A stretch of 64,000 nucleotides of DNA from an uncultured Lachnospiraceae bacterium (GTDB lineage: Bacteria > Bacillota > Clostridia > Lachnospirales > Lachnospiraceae), in contig CATJHO010000145.1 of NCBI GenBank assembly GCA_949740535.1, forward strand, positions 24,475 through 88,474, given 5' to 3'. Numbering within the stretch: position 1 is the first letter of the stretch; every line of letters begins with the position of its first letter. This document shows positions 10,501 through 19,299 of the stretch, piece after piece. The translations under genes were made by a program, and so were the position numbers. The notes beneath the pieces are model-generated. The model was not told the origin of the DNA. It was given only the letters and a program-made list of their open reading frames with translations, and did no database searches.

Positions 10501-10919
10501 CCGGGCCGGGCATTGTAATCCATGGAGTAAAAGACCGGGAGCGGATTGCAGGAGACAGTCTGAAGATCCGCGCCGATGTATGGGATACTTTTTTGCTGGA
10601 CCGGGCAGAGATCTATGTAAATGGAAACTGCGTATTATCTGCAGATGCCAGGGTTTTAGAGGAATCAGAAGGGAGTCTGGCCTGCCGGATTTCCGGGTCC
10701 AAAGCATGGCAGACCCTTGTGGTAAAGGCCTGGGATCGGGCGGGGAATATGACAGAGACAGAAACTGTCCGGTTTCTGCTGACGGAGCAGACAGCCTTTT
10801 TGTTTCTTGGGGGTTCTGGAATTGGGAGCATAACTGCCTTTCTTCTGGCAGCAGCTTTCGGACTGTCTGCCCTGATTTGGATACTTAGAAGCAGGTGGAA
10901 AATGGATGAAGGGGAGTAA
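7584..10919 (+). CDS. Large membrane-anchored protein with Glu-rich linker and repeated Ig-like domains
   Basis: N-terminal TM segments, Glu/Gln/Lys-rich low-complexity stretch, at least four IDxTPPxVxVxW-type repeats, C-terminal TM helix followed by basic residues. Confidence 0.75.
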   Translation: MGHAEQMLGLYHRIWIISGIAGTAFLTMAVGMFFRFRIFRIWKKRHWIFLLAVVVLVWQGKTGSTAAYAKEKELQEQTGERETGETGEGEEKEQPGEKKSMEPEEQKPENQEQRKEPEEQGREQREKQEAEQETEQSWDTKVPEVRVIWKNEQGEKWKDFYHTGRELVMELEIREEHLNKEQTWIQAEACDAAGNTLDIEEIQEINGKNWAQLMVLRESQAEEQSKAGEAPFWELQEEGDRYRFTLYLKSEACYHISAHIQDTSGNIPKEAGEEGLLDLGSFCLDRTAPSVPDETGILLEAEHQTLMEKLLNKITFGYFCQPVLNVKIQAFDKISGVKGITYICEGMGGDDVWEPYEITGTAKAGETLICSENGSRAFVSFCLPASFSGTIRAQAWDQAGHHMEEWTESTGILVESEEMHQRSSRIEWSLPEHGDRKEYFFREDVNLSFVMEDTFSGIHSLRIQAGTEEEEQEFGEAGQELLTVRETNVVLPASKNNQNQISISAEFRDFAGYITKLTEAPIIHIDTQPPRVEVEWQNKDVRNENYFRENQTAHIRVQERNFLPEKTELTVTGMEPAVLSWTHQAGEGCRASASWTDRNHGDTCIWESVLEFGEDGSYTFGFSCEDAAGNRGTYGKTDAFVIDKTPPVLDVHWDNSQPQNECYYAKSRSAVVEVREANLGPEDLKVHVEAYRDGQDKAPPSMGTLRQWEEGSWRAGITFAEDGRFRMRIHCTDLAGNEAVFYESEEFVIDQTPPEVVFENVADCSANQGSVAPILHVRDDNFDPEKTHISFAGSSKTGQTPACAKSQMENGFTLLWGDFEHLPQNDDLYRIQAAAADLAGNTVKKTLTFSVNRFGSVYELEEATAKLAGPGGSRYAAEEPELVITEYNPDYLDYYQIICSREGETAELQKGRDYQVEETGTEDTWKAYRYRIGKENFQKEGIYRVTLYSEDRAKNASSSQGKKKSLEFIVDKTGPGIVIHGVKDRERIAGDSLKIRADVWDTFLLDRAEIYVNGNCVLSADARVLEESEGSLACRISGSKAWQTLVVKAWDRAGNMTETETVRFLLTEQTAFLFLGGSGIGSITAFLLAAAFGLSALIWILRSRWKMDEGE

Positions 10920-11118
10920 CAGAACAGTCTGCCCGGCCTGCTGCTTTTTGGATGAGTTTTTCTTGGCAAAAGGGACTGCTTGTACTTGTGAAAGGATTGT
11001 CTGCATGGTATGATACCTTCAGTGGATAAAGTTATGGGAAGATGCTCCTCTTTTGGCAGGGGCGTGTAAGCCCCCAAGAGAGGGGAACTGAGGAAGATGC
11101 AGGGAGAAAGGCCGCAGT

Positions 11119-11955
11119 ATGAGAAAGACTGTCAAATTTGGAACATGGGCTGCTTTGTGCCTTATTGCAGCAGTCCTGTTTTACGGCTGCCAGAAGAAAC
11201 AGCAGCCTCTTAAGGAAGAGCTGAAAATCACTTTTTTCGATGTGGGCAAGGGAGACGCCATTCTTATTGAGACAAAAGATACCCGTATGCTGATTGACAC
11301 CGGATATGACGAGACTGCGTCCGTGATTTTGGATTATCTTGACCGGCAGGGGAGCGGACAATTGGATTATCTGGTGCTGACCCATTTTGATAAGGACCAT
11401 GTGGGCGGTGCAGATAAAGTACTTGAGGCAGTAGATACGGCGTGTATTCTGCAGCCGGACTACGAATCAGACGGCGGCCAGTATCTGGAGTATCAGGAGT
11501 CGCTGGAAGAGGCAGGGCAGAAGCCGGAGCTGGTGACAGAGACCAGAAAGATTTCTTTTGACGGGGTGGAATGTTTGATTTATCCGCCTCAGCAGCAGGA
11601 ATACAAGGAAGAGGATAATGATTTTTCCCTGGTAATCAGCATGACCTATGGAGAACAGAGGTTTTTGTTTGCCGGAGACTGTGAGAAAGAGCGGTTAAAG
11701 GAGCTTCTTGAGCAGACAGAGTTTGAGTTGCAGCACGATCTTTTAAAGGTGCCCCATCATGGAAGAAAGGAGAAGAATTCGGAGGAATTTTTGGAGGCTG
11801 TCTCCCCGGCTGCGGCGGTTATCACCTGCTCCCAGGAGGAGCCCGCAGATGAGAAGATACGCAGGATTCTCAGGCAGACAGGGACCCAGGTGTATACAAC
11901 GGCAGAAGGAACGGTTACCTGCATAAGCGACGGAGAGCAGATGGAGATTTGGTGA
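11119..11955 (+). CDS. ComEC/Rec2-related MBL-fold metallo-hydrolase lipoprotein
   Basis: FFDVGKGDAILIET, LTHFDKDHVGG, LFAGDCE, VPHHGR motifs; N-terminal lipobox. Confidence 0.88.
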   Translation: MRKTVKFGTWAALCLIAAVLFYGCQKKQQPLKEELKITFFDVGKGDAILIETKDTRMLIDTGYDETASVILDYLDRQGSGQLDYLVLTHFDKDHVGGADKVLEAVDTACILQPDYESDGGQYLEYQESLEEAGQKPELVTETRKISFDGVECLIYPPQQQEYKEEDNDFSLVISMTYGEQRFLFAGDCEKERLKELLEQTEFELQHDLLKVPHHGRKEKNSEEFLEAVSPAAAVITCSQEEPADEKIRRILRQTGTQVYTTAEGTVTCISDGEQMEIW

Positions 11956-12066
11956 AAGAGAATAGCCCTTGAAATCCTTGACCGATACGATTAGAATAGA
12001 GAGAGCAGTATGAAAGAACAAAGGGAAAGCCTCTGTTCCGTATTCAGAAATCAGGAGGAGTATATT

Positions 12067-12513
12067 ATGAGTAAAATTGATGAAATCCGTGCAGAAATGA
12101 TGAAAGCCATGAAAAACAAAGAAAAGGAGCGCAAGGAGACCTTGTCCATGCTTCTGGCAGCTTTGAAAAATAAGGCCATTGACAAGCGGGCGGATCTGAC
12201 GCCGGAGGAAGAATATGAGGTCATAAAAAAAGAGATCAGGCAGACCAGAGAGACCATGGATCTGGCCCCTGCGGATCGGACGGATATCAAGGAGCAGTGC
12301 AGGGCCCGTCTGGCCGTATTGTCTGAGTTCGCTCCGGAGGAGATGAGCGAAGAAGCCATCCGGGCGGTGATAAAGGAGGTAATATCCGATCTTGGCCTTA
12401 CAGAGCCGTCCGCGAAGGATAAAGGAAAGATTATGAAAGAACTGATGCCGAAGGTAAAGGGAAAGGCAGACGGCGCCCTGGTAAATAAACTGACAGGAGA
12501 GATCCTTGGTTAG
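12067..12513 (+). CDS. GatB/YqeY domain-containing protein
   Basis: MSKIDEIRAEMMKAMKNKEKERKETLSMLLAALKNKAID matches the YqeY family; RBS aggagg. Confidence 0.9.
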   Translation: MSKIDEIRAEMMKAMKNKEKERKETLSMLLAALKNKAIDKRADLTPEEEYEVIKKEIRQTRETMDLAPADRTDIKEQCRARLAVLSEFAPEEMSEEAIRAVIKEVISDLGLTEPSAKDKGKIMKELMPKVKGKADGALVNKLTGEILG

Positions 12514-13174
12514 GCGGTTACAGGCCTGGCTGTTCCTTGTGCTTTTGACCTTTTTGTGCGGCTGCAGCGCAGGCAGGACCAGCGAGGTGGCGGTGCCGGA
12601 GGAACAAACAGAACAGAGTGAAGAGGCCGTGCCGGAAGAGCCGGAAGCAGTACCGGAGCCCATTGAAGTGGGAACGGAGCCGGGAACAGTTCTGGGAGAA
12701 GAGAAAATTGTGCTGATGCAGGGAGAGGAGGCGCAGACTGTTCCCTATACCCGGATCCAGGGACTTGAGGGCTTTACCATAGCCTACGATCCGGAATATT
12801 TCACCCTGGAGGTTTCCGAGAAGGAGCTTTGTTTCCAAAGTTATGCCTATGGTCCGGAGTCCGAAACGCCGGTGTCTGTGCGCATTACAGAGACGGAGGG
12901 AGCATCCGCACAAGCTCTGGCAGATCAGTATGCAGCTGAGAGCAATCAGGAATGTCTGATGGAAGAGGTTACGGCAGGAGAGGGAGAATATCCGGCTATC
13001 TGGGTCAGCTATTCGGAGGGTATGGATCCGGAAAGCAGGACCTGTGATCTCTATGTAATCCGTTATAATGAAAAGCTTTATGTGGTGCAGATGGACTGCT
13101 TTGTGGAAGGCTATGAAGAGATGGGCGCGGCTCAGGAAAGCCTTCTTTCCACACTGCGCTTTGATGAGGGGTAA
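12506..13174 (+). CDS. Hypothetical lipoprotein
   Basis: Lipobox FLCGCS; overlaps the yqeY-like 3' end; TTG start. Confidence 0.65.
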   Translation: MVRRLQAWLFLVLLTFLCGCSAGRTSEVAVPEEQTEQSEEAVPEEPEAVPEPIEVGTEPGTVLGEEKIVLMQGEEAQTVPYTRIQGLEGFTIAYDPEYFTLEVSEKELCFQSYAYGPESETPVSVRITETEGASAQALADQYAAESNQECLMEEVTAGEGEYPAIWVSYSEGMDPESRTCDLYVIRYNEKLYVVQMDCFVEGYEEMGAAQESLLSTLRFDEG

Positions 13175-13177
13175 GAG

Positions 13178-14098
13178 ATGCATTCACGACAGATAAGAAA
13201 TTCCTTGATATTGCTGCTGACCGCCGTGATCTGGGGCACAGCCTTTGTGGCCCAGAGTGTGGGGATGGATTATGTGGGACCCTTCACGTTCACCTGTGTG
13301 CGGTCCCTGATTGGCGGCGTCGTTCTGATTCCCTGCATTGCGCTTCTGAACCGCCTGGGCGGACAGCCGCAGGTCCGTGCAGAGAAAGGAAAAGACAAGG
13401 AGAACAAGAAGCTGGTTCTGGGCGGTGTCTGCTGCGGCCTGGCGCTGTGTACGGCAAGCTGTTTTCAGCAGTTCGGTATCCTCTACACTTCTGTGGGGAA
13501 AGCCGGGTTTATAACGGCCTTTTATATTATCATTGTTCCGATCCTGGGGCTCTTTTTCGGTAAAAAGTGCGGACCGCTGGTATGGATCGGGGTAGTGCTG
13601 GCATTAGGGGGGCTTTATTTTCTGTGTATGACGGAAAGCCTTTACCTGGGAAGGGGAGATGCGCTGGTATTTATCTGCGCCTGTCTCTTTTCTGTACATA
13701 TTCTGGTGATTGATTACTTTACCCGGTATGTGGACGGGGTAAAAATGTCCTGTATCCAGTTTTTTGTCTGTGGAATTCTCTCCGGCGCCGCCATGCTGGT
13801 GTTTGAAAAGCCGGAGCTTGGACAGCTTCTGGAAGCCTGGAAGCCGATCCTTTATGCAGGCGTTCTCTCCAGCGGCGCCGGATATACCTTACAGATCGTA
13901 GGCCAGAAGGATATGAATCCCACAGTGGCTTCGCTGATTTTAAGTCTGGAATCCGTCGTATCCGTCCTTGCAGGCCTGTTGCTTTTAAACCAGCGCCTGA
14001 CCAGCCGGGAGCTTGCAGGCTGTGTCCTTATGTTTACTGCCATTATACTGGCTCAGCTGCCGCAGAAGAAAAATACAGGCGGGATATCCCCTGGTTGA
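13178..14098 (+). CDS. DMT-superfamily (EamA) transporter
   Basis: Ten-TM type sequence; AVIWGTAFVAQSVGM N-terminus; two EamA-like halves. Confidence 0.9.
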   Translation: MHSRQIRNSLILLLTAVIWGTAFVAQSVGMDYVGPFTFTCVRSLIGGVVLIPCIALLNRLGGQPQVRAEKGKDKENKKLVLGGVCCGLALCTASCFQQFGILYTSVGKAGFITAFYIIIVPILGLFFGKKCGPLVWIGVVLALGGLYFLCMTESLYLGRGDALVFICACLFSVHILVIDYFTRYVDGVKMSCIQFFVCGILSGAAMLVFEKPELGQLLEAWKPILYAGVLSSGAGYTLQIVGQKDMNPTVASLILSLESVVSVLAGLLLLNQRLTSRELAGCVLMFTAIILAQLPQKKNTGGISPG

Positions 14099-14144
14099 AT
14101 TTTCCTGTCCGATCAACTATAATAATTAAAAGGAACAAACGTAC

Positions 14145-15467
14145 ATGAAACTATTATTTATTTCTCTTGGCTGTGATAAAAACCTGGTAGATTCCGAGCA
14201 TATGCTGGGGATTCTGGAAGAGAAGGGCTGCACATTTACGGATGACGAAACAGAAGCAGAGGCCATTGTGATCAATACCTGTTGCTTTATTAACGATGCC
14301 AAGGAAGAAAGCATCCAGACGATACTGGAGATGGCGGAATACCGGAAGGCGGGAAACTGCAGGGCGTTACTTGTCACCGGCTGTCTGGCTCAGCGTTATC
14401 GGGAAGAAATCATAAAAGAGATTCCGGAAGTAGATGCCGTACTGGGAACCACAGCCTTTGATGCCATTGCAGAAATGCTTGCGAACGTCCTGGAAGGGAA
14501 GAAAGAGCTGAAGTTTGAAGATCCGGACCGCCTGGTACAGGGGAGGATGAAGCGTCAGCTGACTACAGGAGGCCACTATGCCCACTTAAAGATTGCAGAG
14601 GGCTGTAATAAGCACTGCACCTACTGCATTATTCCCAGGATCCGTGGAAACTATCGCAGTATTCCCATGGAGCAGCTGATAGAGGAAGCAGAAGTCCTGG
14701 CAGAACAGGGGGTAAAGGAGCTGATTCTGGTTGCCCAGGAGACAACCCTTTACGGTGTGGATCTGTATGGAGAGAAGTGTCTGCCAAAGCTTCTTAGAAG
14801 ACTCTGTAAGATTCATGGAATCCGCTGGATCCGGGTACAATACTGTTACCCGGAGGAAATTACGCAGGAGCTGATTGAGGTCATAAAGTCAGAACCCAAA
14901 ATCTGTCATTATCTGGATCTGCCTATTCAGCATGCATCCGATTCTGTTCTAAAGCGTATGGGCCGGAGGACCACAGGCAGAGATCTGAAGCGGATCATTG
15001 AGATGCTGCGAAAGGAGATTCCTGACATCTGTCTGCGGACTACCCTGATCAGCGGATTTCCGGGAGAGACCGAGGCGGATCATGAGGCATTGATGGATTT
15101 TGTGGATGAACAGGAATTTGACCGTCTGGGGGTATTTCCCTATTCCCAGGAAGAGGATACGCCTGCGGCTCTTATGCCGGATCAGGTGCCTGAGGAAGTC
15201 AAAGAGGAGCGGCGTGCGGCCCTGATGGAGCTGCAGCAGGACATTGTTTTTGACAAAGCCGGGGAGATGACGGGCCGGGAGCTGGAAGTGATGATTGAAG
15301 GCCAGGTGTCCGGGGAAAATGCCTATGTGGGGCGGACCTACCGGGATGCTCCGGATGTGGACGGTTATGTCTTTATTAACACAGAGGAAAATCTGGTGAG
15401 CGGAGATTTTGCAAGGGTACGGATTACAGGCGCCCTGGAATATGATTTGATAGGAGAGCTTTTATGA
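14145..15467 (+). CDS. rimO: Ribosomal protein S12 methylthiotransferase
   Basis: MKLLFISLGCDKNLVDSE; radical SAM motif CNKHCTYCIIPRIRG; TRAM C-terminus. Confidence 0.95.
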   Translation: MKLLFISLGCDKNLVDSEHMLGILEEKGCTFTDDETEAEAIVINTCCFINDAKEESIQTILEMAEYRKAGNCRALLVTGCLAQRYREEIIKEIPEVDAVLGTTAFDAIAEMLANVLEGKKELKFEDPDRLVQGRMKRQLTTGGHYAHLKIAEGCNKHCTYCIIPRIRGNYRSIPMEQLIEEAEVLAEQGVKELILVAQETTLYGVDLYGEKCLPKLLRRLCKIHGIRWIRVQYCYPEEITQELIEVIKSEPKICHYLDLPIQHASDSVLKRMGRRTTGRDLKRIIEMLRKEIPDICLRTTLISGFPGETEADHEALMDFVDEQEFDRLGVFPYSQEEDTPAALMPDQVPEEVKEERRAALMELQQDIVFDKAGEMTGRELEVMIEGQVSGENAYVGRTYRDAPDVDGYVFINTEENLVSGDFARVRITGALEYDLIGELL

Positions 15468-16006
15468 ATCTGCCGAATAAACTGACGGTACTGCGGGTGA
15501 TATTGATTCCCTTTTTCGTCCTGTTTCTGCTGACGGATCTGGGAGGAAGCAATGGGAAATACTATGCGCTGGCTGTTTTTATCATTGCCAGTCTTACGGA
15601 TCTTCTGGATGGAAAGATTGCCAGAAAGTACAATCTGGTGACGAATTTTGGAAAGTTTATGGATCCTCTGGCGGATAAGCTTCTGGTGTGTTCTGCCATG
15701 ATCTGTCTGGTGGAGCTTGGGCGTCTGCCTGCCTGGATTGTGATTATCATCATTGCCAGGGAATTTATTATCAGCGGTTTCCGTCTGGTAGCCTCAGACA
15801 ACGGGGTGGTCATTGCGGCAGGCTGGTGGGGAAAGTTCAAAACCACGTTTCAGATGCTTATGATTATTCTGCTGATTCTGGATCTGGGCGGAGTGTTTGG
15901 AACCATAGAAGCAGCGGTAACCTGCACGGCGCTGCTGCTTACAATTATTTCCCTTGTAGATTATTTGGTGAAAAATAAAGGCGTGCTGCTGGAAGGAGAC
16001 ATCTGA
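15464..16006 (+). CDS. pgsA: CDP-diacylglycerol--glycerol-3-phosphate 3-phosphatidyltransferase
   Basis: MNLPNKLTVLRVILIPFFV; CDP-alcohol phosphotransferase motif DLLDGKIARKYN...GKFMDPLADK. Confidence 0.95.
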   Translation: MNLPNKLTVLRVILIPFFVLFLLTDLGGSNGKYYALAVFIIASLTDLLDGKIARKYNLVTNFGKFMDPLADKLLVCSAMICLVELGRLPAWIVIIIIAREFIISGFRLVASDNGVVIAAGWWGKFKTTFQMLMIILLILDLGGVFGTIEAAVTCTALLLTIISLVDYLVKNKGVLLEGDI

Positions 16007-16007
16007 T

Positions 16008-17258
16008 ATGGTAGTGGAACTGATTTCAGTTGGAACAGAACTTTTACTTGGAAACATTGTGAATACCAATGCGGCATATCTTTCAGAAAAGTGTGCCGAA
16101 CTGGGCCTTTCCCTTTATTACCAGACGGTAGTGGGAGACAATCAAGAACGGCTGGATGAGACTTTAAAGCTGGCTCTTGGGCGCTCGGATGTGGTGATCC
16201 TGGGGGGAGGCCTGGGTCCCACGCAGGATGATTTGACAAAAGAGGCCGCGGCCCGTACGCTTGGAAAACAGCTGGTGGAGGATGCCCATACCCGCAGGCG
16301 CATTGAGGGCTGGTTCCAGACCAGGGGTATTACAGAGATTACAGAAAATAACTGGAAGCAGGCTCTGGTTCCAGAGGGGGCAGTGGTTGTTGACAATGAC
16401 AACGGCACGGCGCCCGGCCTGATTTTGGAGGATAATGGAAAAACAGTAATTCTTCTTCCGGGACCGCCGGGGGAGATGAAGCCTATGTTTGAAAAGGATA
16501 TTTTTCCTTATCTCAATAAAAAGCAGCCGGAAATTATTGTATCGGAGACAATCAAGATCTGCGGCATGGGCGAGAGCCGTGTGGAAAGCATGATTGAAGA
16601 TCTGATTCAGGCCCAGAGCAATCCCACCATTGCCACCTACGCCAAGATCGGAGAAGTCCATCTGCGGCTGACAGCGAAGGCGGAAAATGAGACGGCAGCC
16701 AGGAAACTGATGAAACCCGTGATTCGGGAGCTGAAGGTCCGCTTTGGAGGGCATATTTATACTACAGACGATGCGGTAACGCTGGAGGAGGCAGTGGTTC
16801 AGCTCTTAAAAGAGCAGGAGCTTACGCTGACTACAGTGGAATCCTGTACGGGAGGTCTTTTCACAGGCCGCCTGGTGAATGTACAGGGGGCCTCGGAGGT
16901 ATTGAAGCAGGGATTTATCACCTATTCCAACAAGGCCAAGCGCAAGCTGATCGGTGTGAAGAAGCTGACCCTGAAGGAGTTTGGAGCCGTCAGCAGTAAG
17001 ACTGCCAAGGAGATGGCAAAGGGAGCCATCTTAACCACCGGATCCGATGTGGCTGTTTCCATTACCGGAATTGCAGGTCCGGATGGGGGCACAGATGAAA
17101 AACCTGTGGGACTGGTTTATATTGGGGTTTCAGTGAAGGGTAATATGCGGGTGGAGGAATATCATTTCACCGGAAACCGGATGAAGATTCGGGAGAGTGC
17201 TGTGGTTGCGGCCCTGACACTGCTGCGTACCAGCATTCTGGAGACCATTAAGTTTTAG
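16008..17258 (+). CDS. cinA: CinA family protein (competence/damage-inducible, nicotinamide-nucleotide amidase domain)
   Basis: VELISVGTELLLGNIVNTNAAYLS; C-terminal ESCTGGL...GIAGPDGGT. Confidence 0.95.
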   Translation: MVVELISVGTELLLGNIVNTNAAYLSEKCAELGLSLYYQTVVGDNQERLDETLKLALGRSDVVILGGGLGPTQDDLTKEAAARTLGKQLVEDAHTRRRIEGWFQTRGITEITENNWKQALVPEGAVVVDNDNGTAPGLILEDNGKTVILLPGPPGEMKPMFEKDIFPYLNKKQPEIIVSETIKICGMGESRVESMIEDLIQAQSNPTIATYAKIGEVHLRLTAKAENETAARKLMKPVIRELKVRFGGHIYTTDDAVTLEEAVVQLLKEQELTLTTVESCTGGLFTGRLVNVQGASEVLKQGFITYSNKAKRKLIGVKKLTLKEFGAVSSKTAKEMAKGAILTTGSDVAVSITGIAGPDGGTDEKPVGLVYIGVSVKGNMRVEEYHFTGNRMKIRESAVVAALTLLRTSILETIKF

Positions 17259-17306
17259 CAGCCCTTGGGCAGCACGGTACTGAACAGGGATAAGGAGCGG
17301 TTAATT

Positions 17307-17753
17307 ATGCCGGAACAGAAGAAAACCATACGGATTAAATATTTTACAGATAAAATAGAAAGACTGGCTTATATTGACGGAAAGTCAGACTGGATTGATC
17401 TGCGGTGCGCAGAGGAAGTTATTATGAAGGCCGGGGAATTCCGGCTGATTCCTCTGGGAATTGCCATGGAGCTTCCGGCAGGTTATGAGGCTCATGTGGT
17501 TCCCCGCAGCAGCACCTTTAAAAACTTTGGCATTATTCAGACCAATCATATGGGCATTATTGATGAGACTTACTGTGGGGATCAGGATCAGTGGTTTATG
17601 CCGGCTTATGCCCTGCGGGATACAGAGATTCATATAAACGACCGCATCTGTCAGTTCCGGATTATGGAACATCAGCCAGAGCTTCTGTTTAAAGAGACAA
17701 AAGCGCTTGGAAATGCAGACAGAGGCGGATTTGGCAGTACCGGAAAGGCGTGA
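17307..17753 (+). CDS. dut: dUTP diphosphatase
   Basis: [30 protein letters not shown] and GGFGSTGK dUTPase motifs; ATG at 17307. Confidence 0.85.
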   Translation: MPEQKKTIRIKYFTDKIERLAYIDGKSDWIDLRCAEEVIMKAGEFRLIPLGIAMELPAGYEAHVVPRSSTFKNFGIIQTNHMGIIDETYCGDQDQWFMPAYALRDTEIHINDRICQFRIMEHQPELLFKETKALGNADRGGFGSTGKA

Positions 17754-17757
17754 GAAT

Positions 17758-19296
17758 ATGCAGATAATAACATTTGCAGCAATTGATATTGGTTCCTACG
17801 AGGTGGGAATGAAGATTCTGGAGCTGGTTCCCAAAAGCGGCATCCGGGAGATTGATTATATACGTCACGGCATTGAGCTTGGAAGAGATGCCTATACCAG
17901 AGGAAAAATCGGCAATGAAATGCTGGAAGAGCTGTGTAAGGTTCTGGAGGATTTCACCCGGATTATGAAAGCGTATCAGGTGGATGATTACCGGGCCTGT
18001 GCCACCAGCGCTATCCGGGAGACCAGCAACTGCCTGCTGATACTGGACAAGATCCGTGTGCGCACGGGTCTGGAGGTAGAGGTTTTAAGCAATTCAGAGC
18101 AGCGGTTCCTGGGCTACAAGTCCATTGCTTCCAATGAAGAGTCTTTCCAGAAAATTATTCAGAAGGGAACAGCCATTGTGGATGTGGGCGGGGGAAGTGT
18201 TCAGATTTCCCTCTTTGACAAGGACGCTCTGGTATCTACACAGAATATGCGTCTGGGAACCATGCGGATTCGGGAGCGCCTGGCAGAGGTGGAGAGCCGT
18301 ACCAATCATTTTGGAGATGTGATCGAAGAAATGATCAACAATGAGCTGAAAAGCTATAAGCGGCTGTACTTAAAGGATCGTGAGATTAAAAACATGATTC
18401 TGGTGGGAGACTATATTACCCAGTTTATGAACCGGAATGGTCAGGGGCACAGTCTGATGCTTGACCGGGAGGAGTATTTTCAGCTGTATCGTGAGATTAT
18501 CACCCGGACTCCCCAGGAGATGGTTCAGAGAATGGGGATGGTTTCGGAGAATGTATCCCTGATTATGCCGGCCATGATCATTTACAAGCGTTTTATTGAA
18601 GAGACCGGGGCCGAAACGATCTGGATTCCGGGCCTTAACCTGGGGGATGGTCTGGCCTATGACTATGCAGAGCGCAAAAAGATTTTTAAATCCAGCCACA
18701 ATTTTGAAAATGATATTGTGGAGGCAGCCAAAAATATTGCCAAGCGTTACCAGAGCAATAAGACCCATCTGGCGGGAACGGAATACCTGGCCCTTACTAT
18801 CTTTGACAAGATGAAGCGGATTCATGGCATGGGAAGACGGGAGCGTCTGCTTCTGCAGATTGCCGTGCTGCTTCATGACTGTGGCAAGTATATCAGTATG
18901 AACCGTACGGCAGAGTGTTCCTATGAGATTGTCATGTCTACGGAGATCATCGGGCTTTCCCACCGGGAGCGTGAGATTATCGCCAGTGCTATCCGGTTTA
19001 ATACGGAAGAATTTGTTTCCTTTGAGGAATTTGCATTTGGCTCCAGTCTGGATCGTCAGGATTATCTTCTGACAGCCAAGATAAGCGCCATTTTACGAGT
19101 GGCCAATTCGATGGACCGCAGCCACAACCAGAAGTTTAAGAATGTAAAAGTTACCTTAAGAGAGCGGGAGCTTCTGGTGGTGGTAGACACGGTGGAGGAC
19201 ATCACCTTAGAGCAGGGGCTGTTTTCCCACAAGGCAGAGTTTTTCGAGACAATTTTCAGTATCCGGCCAGTGATCCGGCAGAAAAGGCAGGTGTAG
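17758..19296 (+). CDS. ppx: Ppx/GppA phosphatase family protein with HD-like C-terminal domain
   Basis: AAIDIGSYEVGMKI, ATSAIRETSN, VDVGGGSVQISLF; HDCGKYISM. Confidence 0.9.
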   Translation: MQIITFAAIDIGSYEVGMKILELVPKSGIREIDYIRHGIELGRDAYTRGKIGNEMLEELCKVLEDFTRIMKAYQVDDYRACATSAIRETSNCLLILDKIRVRTGLEVEVLSNSEQRFLGYKSIASNEESFQKIIQKGTAIVDVGGGSVQISLFDKDALVSTQNMRLGTMRIRERLAEVESRTNHFGDVIEEMINNELKSYKRLYLKDREIKNMILVGDYITQFMNRNGQGHSLMLDREEYFQLYREIITRTPQEMVQRMGMVSENVSLIMPAMIIYKRFIEETGAETIWIPGLNLGDGLAYDYAERKKIFKSSHNFENDIVEAAKNIAKRYQSNKTHLAGTEYLALTIFDKMKRIHGMGRRERLLLQIAVLLHDCGKYISMNRTAECSYEIVMSTEIIGLSHREREIIASAIRFNTEEFVSFEEFAFGSSLDRQDYLLTAKISAILRVANSMDRSHNQKFKNVKVTLRERELLVVVDTVEDITLEQGLFSHKAEFFETIFSIRPVIRQKRQV

Positions 19297-19299
19297 GAG

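Noticed and set aside
11743-12663. 306-aa minus-strand ORF spanning the MBL and YqeY-like genes
   Set aside because: Covers several + strand genes with strong motifs and translates to implausible composition.
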